DNA of 64,000 nucleotides, taken from Rhyacophila brunnea. Lineage: Eukaryota; Arthropoda; Insecta; Trichoptera; Rhyacophilidae. Below are positions 34,906-46,160 of this stretch, one piece after another; the stretch's first letter is position 1; each line of letters opens with the position of its first letter. Made by a program: the position numbers and the translations under genes. Where the stretch lies: assembly GCA_022495005.1 (NCBI GenBank), contig JAGYXB010000455.1, positions 1-64,000 on the forward strand, in the 5' to 3' direction. Under the pieces are notes generated by a model. That model had not been told where the DNA came from. It did not search any database and saw nothing but the letters and a program-made list of their open reading frames with translations.

Positions 34906-35907
34906 ATAAATAATCTATAAATTGTGAAAGTTTATCATCTTACGGTAAGTGCGTAGATTTAGTGTAATAACCTCATTTGAATTTAAGTATTAAAGAATAT
35001 TGGCACATGCTATTATAAACCACTCAACACAAAATATTGTTAAGCTTTCAAATGTAGATAAAAATAAAATAAAAGCTCTGTTTCTGTATACATTGCGGTT
35101 GTGTTATTTATCCACATAAATAAATTCACATTTCAACTAATACGAGATCTGAAAGCTTTCTTTTATTTTGAGCGCTGAGTGCTCATATATTTGTTGACAC
35201 CTGAGCCATATCCCACCCCACGCTATTGACGAAAGATACCCCCGGTATTTTCTGTGTCTATTTCACCCCCTGCACTCAATTCCCCCATGCTGGACTATCC
35301 CCCCTGGACCCATTAATTCCTCTCTCGAGATACTTTCTATTGTTACCATATAAATTACACCTTTGTATTGTGAGTCTGCCTTTGATATAAAAATAAATAA
35401 ACCCCCCCCTGTCAAAGTATACATTAAAAATAAATGATTGTCACCGTTTTATATTGTGCGTCTGAAGGTGACTAGGGTGTTTTGTAGCACGGGGTATTTT
35501 TGATCGATAGTTCAACAGTAAATCGCTCCAATAGATTTGACCATATTTTAAAATCTATGGAGTTGCAATTTTGAGGGGCTAACAGATATACATATATATA
35601 CAACAAACCAGTGGCGAAGAGTACAGGTAGGCTGGCGTTTGATTTAGGCAGGGTTTAATTGATATTTAAAAACTAACCAACACCATCTGTAAACTGTAGT
35701 CTTAGTTCAACAAAAGAAATACGTATGACTAACAAAGTTTAATGTGCACTACTTATGGCGGAACTTAATAGTCCACCTCCATTCTTTGCTACTGCAACAA
35801 ACATAGTGTGACATTATACACAATCTTAACCATCAGATCTGTGGAAAATCTTTAAGATCAATCTTTTTGCAATGTACTAAAACTTTATATAGTTAATATA
35901 TTTTCAC
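34906..35907. other. Noncoding, includes C-run tract
   Basis: Between 35205 and 35325 the plus strand has five runs of 4-6 C spaced 15-30 bases apart, and a C8-9 run lies near 35402. The rest is AT-rich with no gene signal. Confidence 0.4.
35205..35325 (-). other. Strand-biased C-run tract (G-quadruplex potential on minus strand)
   Basis: Runs CCCACCCC, CCCCC, CCCCC, CCCCC and CCCCCC occur within about 120 bases in an otherwise AT-rich region. The complementary strand therefore has regularly spaced G-runs. Confidence 0.5.
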
Positions 35908-35928
35908 ACACTTCGTGCATATTATAAA
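35908..35928 (-). other. Possible micro-exon
   Basis: A 21-base segment with a strong acceptor (ATTATTTTTTTAG) and TGT|GTGAAAAT donor, open in the two-base phase (YNMHEV). It stands alone; it may be chance. Confidence 0.2.
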
Positions 35929-36338
35929 CTAAAAAAATAATATATTGGTTAACAGTACCACCTGTCAATATTGTTATTGATGCGCTTAATAAAAGTAATA
36001 TAATATAATAACTATATTATTTTGTGAAAAACGGATCATTGCGAATAACATGCACGTGAGTAAAGTGCATATACGCGAGAAAGCGAATAAATGCAGCGCG
36101 CATGAGAGGGGATGCAAAGTGGGTGTTATATTTTTGCAATCGTGCAAGAAAAACGTGTGCATGCGTCAGCTAAAGCTTATGCGTTACAGATAGATAAATG
36201 AAGACATATATATAATGTAATAATATCTCAATGGCCGATGCATGGTTCAATGGTCCTAATGATTGTTTTTTTTTTAAGATATAAATTAAAATTTTATCAA
36301 AAATTTCAAACAATAGAATAAGGTTGTGTGAGTGATGT

Positions 36339-36344
36339 TTTATT
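36339..36344 (-). terminator. Poly(A) signal of the cysteine-rich peptide gene
   Basis: AATAAA on the minus strand, 46 bases after the predicted stop at 36390-36392. Confidence 0.5.
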
Positions 36345-36389
36345 TTTAACTAGATATTTAACGTATCATTTTTAAATATATGATTAGAC

Positions 36390-36443
36390 TCAGAGCATGT
36401 AGCTAATATTTTTCTCGCACAAAATCCATATTGGATTGTAGAG
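36390..36443 (-). CDS. Cysteine-rich secreted peptide, exon 3 (terminal)
   Basis: The acceptor GTTTTTTTCATTAG is very strong. The exon starts in phase 0, reads LYNPIWILCEKNISYML and ends in TGA, with AATAAA 46 bases further on. It supplies the eighth cysteine of the predicted mature peptide. It matches the phase left by exon 2 (which ends on a complete codon). The preceding intron is 335 bases. Confidence 0.5.
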   Translation of the reverse strand, partial: LYNPIWILCEKNISYML

Positions 36444-36778
36444 CTAATGAAAAAAACACAATATTATCCCGTAAAGTATTATGGTCTTGAAAAATAGCGT
36501 TAACATACTTTTGCTTTGAATGTATCTTCATAAGAATAATAGTGAAATTAATTATATTAAGTACACGTACTTACACATTCCTGGGAGCTTTTTCTTCTTT
36601 TACCATCAGCTATTCGCCATCAATAATAATTTTCTCATTACTAAAGACATTTTATATAAGAGTAATATTATTCCATACAATAATGGCTCTACTAAAAATA
36701 AAATTGATACATTGTTAAAATGTAGGTATTTATCACGAAAATAATAAATATGTCACAAATTATGTGATTAGTACTTAC

Positions 36779-36864
36779 TTGGAATTCCTTAAAATAACAA
36801 TCTATAAAACATACACAATTGAACGTATTTCGGCAAACAAGATCCAACCCGCACGTGTAGCATT
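36779..36864 (-). CDS. Cysteine-rich secreted peptide, exon 2
   Basis: The acceptor TTTAATTTTCTCAG and donor CAA|GTAAGTACT are both near consensus. The 86 bases start with two bases that complete the codon left by exon 1 and are open throughout: ECYTCGLDLVCRNTFNCVCF, then IDCYFKEFQ. Six cysteines lie within 22 residues, in the pattern C-x2-C-x5-C-x5-C-x-C-x3-C. Such density is very unlikely in random AT-rich DNA. The fold is not recognised; small disulfide-rich secreted peptides (EGF-like or knottin-like) are possible. Confidence 0.6.
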
Positions 36865-37026
36865 CTGAGAAAATTAAATATATGAGTCAATTGTTTTAAA
36901 ATTATGTGTGATTATTAAATTTTATTGAAGTATTCCATCATATATTTAAATTTAATAATCACAGAAAGTTTGCAGAAATACTTACGTCAAATTAAAAAAT
37001 ATAATAATATGAAGCATTTTGGTAAG

Positions 37027-37660
37027 CTCGACATCAATGGCGCACCCAGCATTTAATTTTGGACGGAGCCAAGTAGAAGGATAAAATATATTTTTCATGC
37101 AAATGAAAAAAAAATCAGCTCCGTGGTGCACCGGTTAAGAATCACTGGTCTAGAATTACAATATTTATGCCGAATTCCACCGAAAAAAAATATTCTTTTG
37201 ATTTACACCACCACCAACTGTGTTCTTTTCGCCGAATTTTTATCGTCAATTTTTGATTTTTTAATAGTAAGGTTCCTAAATATTAATTGAAAATGGACAA
37301 AAAAAAAGTATTATTGCATTTAGCTTACACACAAACAGTCTAATTTCACGTTTATCGTTCTTTTGTATATTGCACTCGGTATACACCACTCCGGAATTCG
37401 GGTGGAAACCAAGAATTTTTTGACTGTTCCATTAGGGATTAGATTTCTAAAAAAACACGACGTTTGTGTTTCGAAATTTTTGTGTTAGAAATTAAAATCT
37501 AAGATTTTTTTTCTAAAAAGGGTGCTGGAGAATTACAAATCATTTTTTGCCGTGTTTTTATTTGTCTAAGCCCAATGTATAGTTTAATGGCTTTCAATTT
37601 CAATGTTTTCGGGGGGTGCCAGGGCCCCTTGCCCCCCCTGGGTGCGCCACTGCTCGACAT
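37027..37660. mobile_element. hAT-like MITE 2, 8-bp TSD CTCGACAT
   Basis: The element is 37035-37652 (618 bases), with ends CAATGGCGCACCCAG and CTGGGTGCGCCACTG (inverse) and CTCGACAT at 37027-37034 and 37653-37660. CARTGGCG-type ends with 8-bp duplications are typical of hAT. It lies in the long first intron of the proposed cysteine-rich peptide gene. No transposase remains. Confidence 0.9.
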
Positions 37661-38372
37661 ACATAATTTAAAACATCAATATTTCTCGACTGAGGTCTGC
37701 TGCCTTTTATATCGACTAAATTCAATAACAGAACGTAGAAAAATGCAGTCTAAATACACATTTCTGCGATAGTTCGGTCATATAACCGTACCCTCAGCGA
37801 AGTATCTACATGTGAAAATCATGGTAAAAATGTTCAACTAGAGTTCAAATAATTCATACTACGAGTCGCGGATGCGTCTAGCTATTGTAATGGGTGGTGG
37901 GTCTAACATTGACTGATCCATGAAATGGTGTTGGATGGACCAGCTTGAAAAGTTTTTAGGAGGTCTAAATAACAACCGTCTGATGTCCTAATCTCAAATT
38001 TAAAGACAAATATAAATTAAAAAAACACAGGCAGCAAAAAAATATTTTGGAATTTGGGGGGACATGTACAATAAAAATACTTTATGCAGTCATCAAATGT
38101 TTAAAATAAATATAAACGATAATAAGGCGTCAAAATTATATACATACGAGTAGTTTATCTACAACCTTTAAAGAATGTCCAGGACCATGCTTTAAAAATG
38201 CAATAAAAGCTCCATTTTGACCAACGCTGAGCATGTCCACCCTTAAGTCCAAATCGTTATAGTTTTATTCGGATAGCAAGATTCAGATAATATATAAACC
38301 ACTGCTAAGACCAGTATTAGGATATTGTATAATGGATAATGGACAACATGAAATTATTGATGTGTTGATGTT
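37661..38372. other. Noncoding (putative intron)
   Basis: AT-rich, nothing supported. Confidence 0.4.
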
Positions 38373-38605
38373 AACACCACGATGGCCGAGCGGATTACGC
38401 ATCTGCTTATAATGTTGAGGGTCCTAGGTTCAAATTCTGGATCTGGCAAACATAAATGTTGTTTTTTATTTGTGTTTGGACACAGAGTATGGACTTAATA
38501 GGTTGAGCAAGTAGCAAACATCCATTTATCGTAAAACAAAAATCTGTTAATACAAACCTCCACTCTGTGGAGGCCCATATAATCCTATTAAGATCGGACA
38601 TGACG
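38373..38605 (+). mobile_element. tRNA-derived SINE, family A
   Basis: Head ACGATGGCCGAGCGGATTAC, B-box-like GGTTCAAATTC, body AATAGGTTGAGCAAGTAGC, the CCTCCACTCTGTGGAGG hairpin and the GATCGGACATG end. Confidence 0.8.
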
Positions 38606-40254
38606 GAAAGAAAGAAGAAAAACTAAAAAAATCTATGAACGATGTTTCATGTGAAAAAAGTAGAGTGTGGCCCATACGACACAACTACGTCTGCAAGGAA
38701 TTTGATGAACTAAATATAATAATTGTTCAAAATCAGAATTTCTCCAATAAAACAGTTTGGTAATATAAAATGAATGACTTGGATTGACCAATCCACAAAA
38801 TTTAGGTAGAAGAGTATTGGAAAATTACATAATTATTGAATATTTGGTGAGAATAAAAATATTCACATGTTTAAGTTGCAACGAGAAAATGGTTCTATTA
38901 TTTTTACAAAGCCTCTGGCATGATAATTCTCAGCCGTAATAAAATATAATAATTGTGTTAAGAGCAAAATAAATTAAAACTATTAAGTAGTAGATAGAAA
39001 CTGATTAAAATTCCTCGTCGTACAGATATAAAATCGTAACGAACGTCTATTTATTTCATTCGAAAGTGTGGCGCCTAATTGTTCTGGCGCCCAGTTGTCC
39101 CATTACCAGGCCAGGCATATATCGTTTGACTCAAATTGTGGATTGTCTGTGTATCACGAAAGTACCTGTAAAATTGCAGTATTTGGGGTTTCAGGCGGGG
39201 TAAATTTGTAAATTTGTGGCACCTGCTCTACCTTCTATATTTTGTTAACCCCACCCCTACCGCCGCCTTAAAATCAATAACAATGGATAATTTTTCAAAA
39301 TGAACCCATCTTAAACCATTTTCTGTGTGTTTCTCATGAATTCTACAGAGTTGCGATAGGTAAATTATTATATACCTATAAAAACTAAACTGATTAATTT
39401 TTTTTTTATACTAGCATGAAAATAATTTATTCTATTATTTTAATTAAATATCCAATACGTTCGGCCTAAATGACATCTGGTAAAACGATATCAGAACATC
39501 GGAGTTACTGGCAGCAATTAAGAACACCCGTTTTCATTACAGATAAAATGATATTAACTTAACACACATGTGTTCGTTTGATTGAAGCTGCCTTATCTGC
39601 CCCAATCCACCCGACGATGTTCGCAAAATTGTAAACACAGTAATGAAGCTTTTATGAACAGATAGTGAAGATATTAGTCATTTGAAATATTATTTTAGAC
39701 GTACATATTATATTCTAACAGGCAGAGTTTAGTAGAACCCGAAATTATAATTTATTAAATACTATAAAACCTGTAATTTAATCCATGTGACATAGGAAAA
39801 TAAAAAGAGACAGCATGAAAGGAAAAACTGATAAATTAATATCTTTTTTTTTCAATTCGATCTAATAGATTAATGTATCAATAGATCTAGAGATGCCTCT
39901 TTATCCACTACTCGGCAGATAATTTTTTATGAACATCCAATCAGTGCTTTTAGATATTTACGTTAGAAATACAGTTAATTCACAACTACTGTTGGATGTA
40001 TCTGAACCGTATCTCACCAGTCTACCGCTACTATCTAACCACTTTACCATTTACCATATTTTTTTCAAGAACATCATTAAAAATATATATTTGCAAGTTT
40101 CATCAATATTGGTCTAGTAGTTATTGAGTTTTAACGGAATAAACAAACAGAGAGCAAAATATGAGAAAGAAGCAACTCACTATGCATGTACTAAGGTAAC
40201 TAAGGTATCGTGTAAATATTGAAGTCAATGGCACCAACAAACAACAGCCACCCC
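38606..40254. other. Noncoding (putative intron)
   Basis: AT-rich. A GC-richer patch at 39065-39260 begins GTGTGGCGCC and has C-runs; it may be a decayed transposon, but no matching end was found. Confidence 0.35.
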
Positions 40255-40376
40255 ATATTACACCCGGTCATAATCGGGCGTATCACGAGACCTCACGTTT
40301 CGATGTGAAGCATCAGAATTTTTTAGTGATTGAGAATGTCTCAGGAGCAGTTACCAAAGGCTGAATGAAGTCTGAG
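40255..40376 (+). repeat. Dispersed repeat family R, copy 2 (SINE target)
   Basis: Contains AATCGGGCGTATCACGAGACCT, GAAGCATCAGAATTTTTTAG, AATGTCTCAGGAGCAG and TACCAAAGGCTGAA. It is interrupted by a family A SINE and resumes after 40799 with AGAGAAGCATGGAGAGCAGG. Confidence 0.55.
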
Positions 40377-40799
40377 GACTGTCATGCCGTGGGTCCCAGG
40401 TTCAAATCCTGGGTCTGGCAAGTAAAGTAATGGTTGCATTTTGACCGCTTAAAAATACTATATAACGTAAAAAAATAGAAAATTATATTTTAATTCTGAG
40501 CATCTAGTGCGAGCACTTTGGGCGAGCACTAGCAAAATGGTCTATAGTCTCGAACATTTGTAGACGAATGCGTTCGCTCGCCCACAAACCAAACGCAAGG
40601 CACGCGGCTTCATTTAGCAATGCAACGTGTGGCATCTAGATGTATCCATAGTCTAAGGTATGGACCTAATAGGTTGAGCAAGTGGCTGACATCCATTTCT
40701 CGTAAAAAAAATCTGTTAATACAAACCTCTACTCTGTGGAGGCCCATAATATGATCCTATTAGGATCAGACATGGTCGAAGAAGAAGAAGAAGTCTGAG
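40367..40799 (+). mobile_element. SINE family A (5'-truncated) with nested insertion, 10-bp TSD
   Basis: The SINE occupies 40377-40428 and 40658-40789. It is flanked by GAAGTCTGAG at 40367-40376 and 40790-40799, which gives a clean retroposition duplication. Its GAAGAAGAAG tail is followed by the second target copy. Between its tRNA-like part and its body sits another repeat (40429-40657). Confidence 0.8.
40429..40657 (+). mobile_element. 229-bp repeat inserted in SINE, copy 1
   Basis: Almost identical over its full length to 43497-43725 (landmarks AATGGTTGCATTTTGACCGC, GCGAGCACTAGC, TAGACGAATGCGTT(C/T)GCTCG, GGCACGCGGCTTCATTTAGC). Since it splits a SINE, it moved after that SINE inserted. 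Class is unknown; clear TIRs are not seen. Confidence 0.7.
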
Positions 40800-41206
40800 A
40801 GAGAAGCATGGAGAGCAGGTAAAAAAATAAATAATATAATCTAAAACAAAAGCTTATATAAAACTACCCGATAAGTGAAATGAAGATATCTTCTCGTTCG
40901 CAGAATGATACCGTAAATTTTATAAATGAAACAAAATTAGGCTTAGTAGCGACCATGTTGGACGGCCCAATAGGCCCAAAAGCTGGCGTAACCAATCTAT
41001 GTTTTGTAATAACAGACACACTAACACTTCAATTGTATCATTAGTATTTATAGGTAACCCGTAACTATATACACTATTTACAAATTTTAATATCAAAATA
41101 ACATGCATAACCCAACAATTAACCACTATTTCAGCCTATAACGAATCGATAGTAAAAGTTAACTGGATTGATAGTATTGTAGTTAATATTAGTTAAAAAC
41201 ACTTAC

Positions 41207-41357
41207 CATGAGTACAGCTGATGAATAAGTATCTTCCAGGGCAGAACAAAAGAAATTCCACGGCAAACAGCAGTCTCATGAATGTTTTCAGAGAATGGCA
41301 CTTTCTGAAATACATTTTGTATGTGGTGATACTATTTTTGGAAACTAATGAATCCAT
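41207..41357 (-). CDS. Cysteine-rich secreted peptide, exon 1 (signal peptide)
   Basis: The minus-strand frame is open from an ATG at 41355-41357 to the donor CATG|GTAAGTGT. The more likely start is the ATG at 41277-41279, which gives MRLLFAVEFLLFCPGRYLFI then SCTH, a typical hydrophobic signal peptide followed by the first mature cysteine. One base is left over, completing a codon with exon 2 (ISCTH-E-CYTC). The predicted product is about 70 residues from the inner ATG (96 from the outer), with eight cysteines after the hydrophobic stretch. The intron to exon 2 is 4.3 kb and holds a hAT MITE and SINEs. Function is unknown; secretion is inferred. Confidence 0.55.
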
Positions 41358-41989
41358 CGCGAGATGCTATATTTAATTCACTTGAGTTTTTATTTTTCAT
41401 TGTACACAATAGTTAATGTTTATTTTTATTAAATATTATAAATTATGATTTATCATCACTTTTAATATACACTTATCATTTAAAAATATAGTTATTTATT
41501 CACAGACCTCCATTAATTTTATATCGTTGAGAATATTATATTTCGCTCTTGTTTAGCTGACGAAGTTAAAGAATGATTAAAAAACTTAAAATTAACACTT
41601 ATTGCCAACTGCAGATAATAATTGTAGTCGTTGAGTAAACTTAAAGACGTTTTTATTATAAACATGTTGCCTGTTTTTCTCACTGATACTAAGTCGCGAA
41701 TTTCGGTAACGTAGCATTGGGCATTGTAGGGTGTAGATTAACACAATTACTGCAGATCTGTTAATAAATATTTAATTACCACATTTAAATATCATATTAA
41801 TTATATCTAATGGCCAGGTAATGCAAACGTGCCAGTCTCGTTGTTAGCACTAAATGAGTGTGTGCATAATATCAATTACAGTGGTGGTAACCACAGACTG
41901 CATTGCCCATATTAGAAGCAGATGCCAAGCACAGTGTGTTAACTCAGTGTTACGATATAACATTTCCAACAATTTTTTTTATAAAAATA
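41358..41989. other. Upstream region of the peptide gene, noncoding
   Basis: AT-rich; no clear TATA-plus-initiator pair is seen upstream of the minus-strand exon at 41207-41357. Confidence 0.35.
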
Positions 41990-42385
41990 ACACTGGTTTG
42001 GTTTGGAAACTTGAAGCTTTCGAGAAGTGGCTGTATAGACGCATCCTCAAAATTCCTTGGACTGACCGGGTGACAAATGTTGAAGTTCTCAATCGAATGG
42101 GGAAGGACCGAGAAGTTCTACGTAGTATCTATCAAAACGAGGAAATTACAATACCTCAGCCACATTATGAGAGGACAAAAATACAGCATTCCCCAACTTG
42201 TCATTCAAGGAAAGATCAATGGGAAGCGTAGCAGAGGACGGCGCCGCATTTTGTGGCTTAAGAACCTCCGTGATTGGTACGAGTGCAGCTCCACCGAACT
42301 GTTCCGGGTAGCAGACGACAAAGATAAGAGCGCCTTGATGGTGGCCGACCTCCGCTAGGGGATGGCACAATAAGAAGAAGGTAAA
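41990..42385 (+). pseudogene. Non-LTR retrotransposon 3' remnant
   Basis: The first frame reads LEAFEKWLYRRILKIPWTDR and VTNVEVLNRMGKDREVL. A frameshift near 42125 leads into LQYLSHIMRG, then GKINGKRSRGRRRILWLKNL and VADDKDKSALMVADLR, then a stop. This is the classic C-terminal tail of insect endonuclease-reverse-transcriptase polyproteins. It ends GGCACAATAAGAAGAAG, the element's 3' tail. Confidence 0.85.
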
Positions 42386-43320
42386 ACATATTGAAAACCA
42401 ACGACGATGAATCATGTATATTGTTAAAATCTCACAAGTAGCTTTAAAACTTCAGGACTACATAGACTAGGTGCGACGATTCAAAACGCTCATAACTTTT
42501 TCCACTGACTTCTACTCGTAATCCGCCCATGACCGTACCATGTCTCATCGTTTGCCCAAAAATCTTCGCTTTGATTTCAGAATTGAACAAATAGTCTGCG
42601 ACTAAAATCATTGGCAAACATATTCTTGTGACCTTAGTAACACGTGAAAATATAAAAGTTTCATAGTAAGGATTGTTTACTAATATAAAATGGAGGATTA
42701 TAATATCATCAAACGGGTGATACTTACTTTGGTCTACAAATTCCTGACGTACAAGACATTGATAGAACCATTATTGAAATAAAGATTGAAGTGTTGCTCG
42801 ATAGCTCGATAATCATGCGCTTGATGTATCCTTGATAATTGTAATACGTAGGATATTGGTCCTTATATTATATGGAGATAAATAATTAATGTCCATTGTA
42901 ATGAGCTCTAAAACTTTTTCCAAAAAGCATATATTTTTCACATTCATTAAACTTAGTAGGATCCAATGTTAAATTGTGTTATATAAAAAAATGTACAGTG
43001 ATAAACAGACGGGATGTTTGCGTGATAGCAGACTAAATGATCGGAAATCATTGATAGCAGGCACAACTTTAGTGGTTGAACCAAGGCCTGAACCAAAACG
43101 ATGCATGAGTGCGAGTGAGAAAGTATTCGGCACCCTTACAATCTCTGCGACACGCGTTAGAGTAAGTTAAAAGGTCTACATTTAGTGTGAGCCAGTTTTC
43201 AAAAGTATCGCCATCAAATCGGGGCGAAACGCTTCACATAGCTCGTGTTGCTAAAATTGATATTTTTTGTGTTAAACATAAAGTCAGTGGTAAATATTTT
43301 TAGTTAATTAAATAGAAAAG
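42386..43320. other. Noncoding, likely 5' flank of THAP exon in part
   Basis: The last 200 bases precede a THAP-type start and could be its promoter or leader; nothing definite is seen. Confidence 0.3.
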
Positions 43321-43389
43321 ATGGTTCTGTGTGTTGTCTTAAAATGTGGTAGCCGTACTGATAGGCAAGAAGATGGTTACGTTTCATAG
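43321..43389 (+). pseudogene. Broken THAP-domain first exon
   Basis: It reads MVLCVVLKCGSRTDRQEDGY then VS-stop, with the TAG directly before a GTAAGT donor at 43390. THAP zinc fingers begin M-x2-C-x(2-4)-C and run into a V(S/T)FHRFP block, commonly with an intron after the HR. Here shifting the last bases by one gives TFHR, so a small deletion near 43378 seems to have destroyed the frame. No second exon was found. Origin could be a domesticated P-element-type transposase or a host THAP gene. Confidence 0.5.
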
Positions 43390-43496
43390 GTAAGTTGATA
43401 CATGTTTGTGATAATTTATTTGTATTTTATTATATATTTTAATATCAGTGACCTAGTGTTTCTTTAAAATAACTTAAATTATGGATATCTTTATCT

Positions 43497-43725
43497 AATG
43501 GTTGCATTTTGACCGCTTAAAAATACTATATAACGTAAAATAATAGAAAATTATATTTCATTTCTGAGCGTCTAGTGCGAGCACTTTAGGCGAGCACTAG
43601 CGAAATGGTCTATGGTCTCGAACATTTGTAGACGAATGCGTTTGCTCGCCCACAAACCAAACGCAAGGCACGCGGCTTCATTTAGCAATGCAACGAGTGG
43701 CGTCTAGATATATCTATAGTCTAAG
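43497..43725 (+). mobile_element. 229-bp repeat, copy 2
   Basis: A second copy of the sequence nested in the SINE at 40429-40657, with only scattered substitutions over its length. Confidence 0.7.
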
Positions 43726-44619
43726 GGTTGAACTGTATTAACAAGGATGCTAAAGCGGTCAGTGCAGACATCTGGAGTGTAATGGACCAGGACATATAAC
43801 CATGAAAAATGTTCTTGAAGGAAGCTAGAACTCACCTAGAGATGTTATATCATTGAATTAATGATGCTGTTGGAGATATTTTATAGAATATTTTTGACTA
43901 CTGTGGCTAAATTAAATATTAATATGTAACCAGTTGTTAGTAAATTAGAATTATATAATTCTATAATACCATGGCAACTAAGAGAGATTCGCATTGTCAG
44001 TATTAGTACGACAAGTCTATTAAATAGGCATATAGACTATTCAAAGCAGTGTCTCGCAAATGTTTTTGGTACCGGGACCCCTTTTTAGAACGACGTACTG
44101 CCGTACTGATTATTACTTAACCATACCTACTGTAATGTTTCTATTTTTAACCATTATTTACCAGTTTTAAGTCAAAATTTGCTTAAAGACTAATTAGAAT
44201 AAACTTTGTAATTTTATTACAGAACTAGATGAAGTACCAGACTTCACAAGATGTCACTTAATTGATCGATATGCATTTATCATTCAAAACAAAACAATAT
44301 CTAATAATTACATTCTTCAATATTAAAATACCTGTATCTAGGCATACAGCGTGTTAAATAAAAAATAATTCTGACAGTCAAGGCAAAGAATCAAAATAAA
44401 ATCGAATCCAAAATAATATGTCAAGTTTATCTGTTGTAAATATTAAAAATCAGAATTGGTAGGAAAGATAAATTAAAAAAATAAACTTTATTTTTGTATA
44501 ATATTATGTAAATGTCAGTTGGGGCCAAGTAAGAAAAGGAAATCAAACATATATATTTGACTTTTATATACCTAATATATATTTGGTTATTCGAATTAGG
44601 GCGGCCCTATGATGTTCCT
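43726..44619. other. Noncoding, possible hAT end
   Basis: At 44047 CAGTGTCTCGCAAATGTTTT followed by GGTACCGGGACCCC resembles a hAT-type end (CAGTG...CCCAAA). No partner end with a matching duplication was found. Confidence 0.3.
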
Positions 44620-44890
44620 TGTCAGACCGACGATTGACGGTCAGTCATTCACCAATCATGCACTTAATAACACGAATAATATACACCATTTTTGACCGTC
44701 AAGTGCCGCTCATCGGGTGACCCAATAAACAGTACTACGCGATAGTGTTAGTGCGACCAGGAGTAATAAACCAGACTACGGAGGCAGTCTCAACAGCATA
44801 AAAGGTCAGTGCCTGGTATCCTTAACATAACCCTCCTTGCAGTATCCGAATCAGTGCGTCAAATTTACAGTTCATTGAAAAGCGCAACCA
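44620..44890 (+). repeat. Dispersed repeat family S, copy 2
   Basis: Shares CATAAAAGGTCAGTGCCTGG and flanking blocks with 14690-15060. Confidence 0.4.
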
Positions 44891-46104
44891 ATAGATAAGT
44901 AAGTAATATCATTGTTATATTGCAGAATAATTCAGGAAGTACTATTTAGTATGTACATACTTTCTTTAGGAGAATACCTATTTGTACCCATTATGGCCTA
45001 GTCACTAGTGCGATTGTAGCCGTCTTTGTATAAATACGAAGATATGGGATGTGCATTTGAATCTGCTGCTGGTCAAAAAAATCTCTATTACTTTTTTCAA
45101 TGTATCTTTGAGTGCGACTCCAGTACGAAGACCCAATGGGTCGGGCTAAACTGTTAATACAATTTGTATGTTCTATGTTTAGGATAGAACATGCTAATTT
45201 ACTTTACAATATTAGTGTCTACACCCAAATTCCCATTTCCTGATAACGAAAATAAACTAAATAATTATTATTGAAGTTTGGTTTGTTTTAATCCATATTG
45301 AAAATCGTGTTTCACGTGTTTACGTAGATAATACTTTTAGTTACATAGTCAACACTTTTAAAGTATCCCTTTTACATTGTTTAATACGATAAAAGGGATA
45401 TAATAGGTAGCGTAAAGGGTAAAAACAAATCAGTAAACTTCGATTATATTAATTTTTAAATCTTGAACCGGGGATTTTGATAATAATGATTATCAAATTT
45501 AGATTTTCAATTTTAATAGTTTTATAAATCAAAAACAATTTTTCTTGTGACTATAGACTTTGAGAAACGCTAATTTACTGAGTTGTCAGTCAGTATTGTA
45601 ACATATTATCAGGCATCTATTGACAAAAGTTTCTGAGATGAAATTCGTGATATTACATTATTAGGTATTCAAAATACAAGTATTGTGTATTACATGAATT
45701 CGTATCATAGATCACGACATAGTCTGTGTCGCAGACATTCATATAAACTATAAAGCATGTCACTGTGTGGTCGATTTTGGAAACTATTCTGACTTAGAAT
45801 TCAAGACATCTTTGCCACTAATAATTCCATTACGCCAGGGCTGGATTTGGCGTAGCGTTTATTCACCCACGTAGAAGTAGACATTGTCTAATACATAATT
45901 TACCACCATTAAACATGTAAGGATATATTTCACAAGTTCTAAATAATATTTCATGTGTCAATGAAGCATAATTTTATCATCATCATTATCTTTGGTCTCA
46001 CAACTCGGAGCGGGTACCGTCTCCCCCTACTACTAAGCGGCAATCCTGGATACGATAAAGCTAGCATTCGTACTGATAGCATGAAAAGAGAAGAGATGGT
46101 CAAG
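44891..46104. other. Noncoding, no clear feature
   Basis: A tRNA-like or retroposon-like patch at 45000-45180 (ends AATGGGTCGGGCTAAACTGT) has no second copy here. The rest is AT-rich. Confidence 0.3.
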
Positions 46105-46160
46105 TCAACCCAACCAGCCATTGAAGCCTATCGGGCCGTACGACCTGGTCGCCACAAAGG
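46105..46160 (+). repeat. Short dispersed repeat (gacctggtcgcc motif)
   Basis: Matches the reverse of 10680-10722 through GACCTGGTCGCCACA, and more weakly 40945-40995. The overlapping open frame (45955-46263) is therefore unlikely to be a host gene. Confidence 0.4.
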
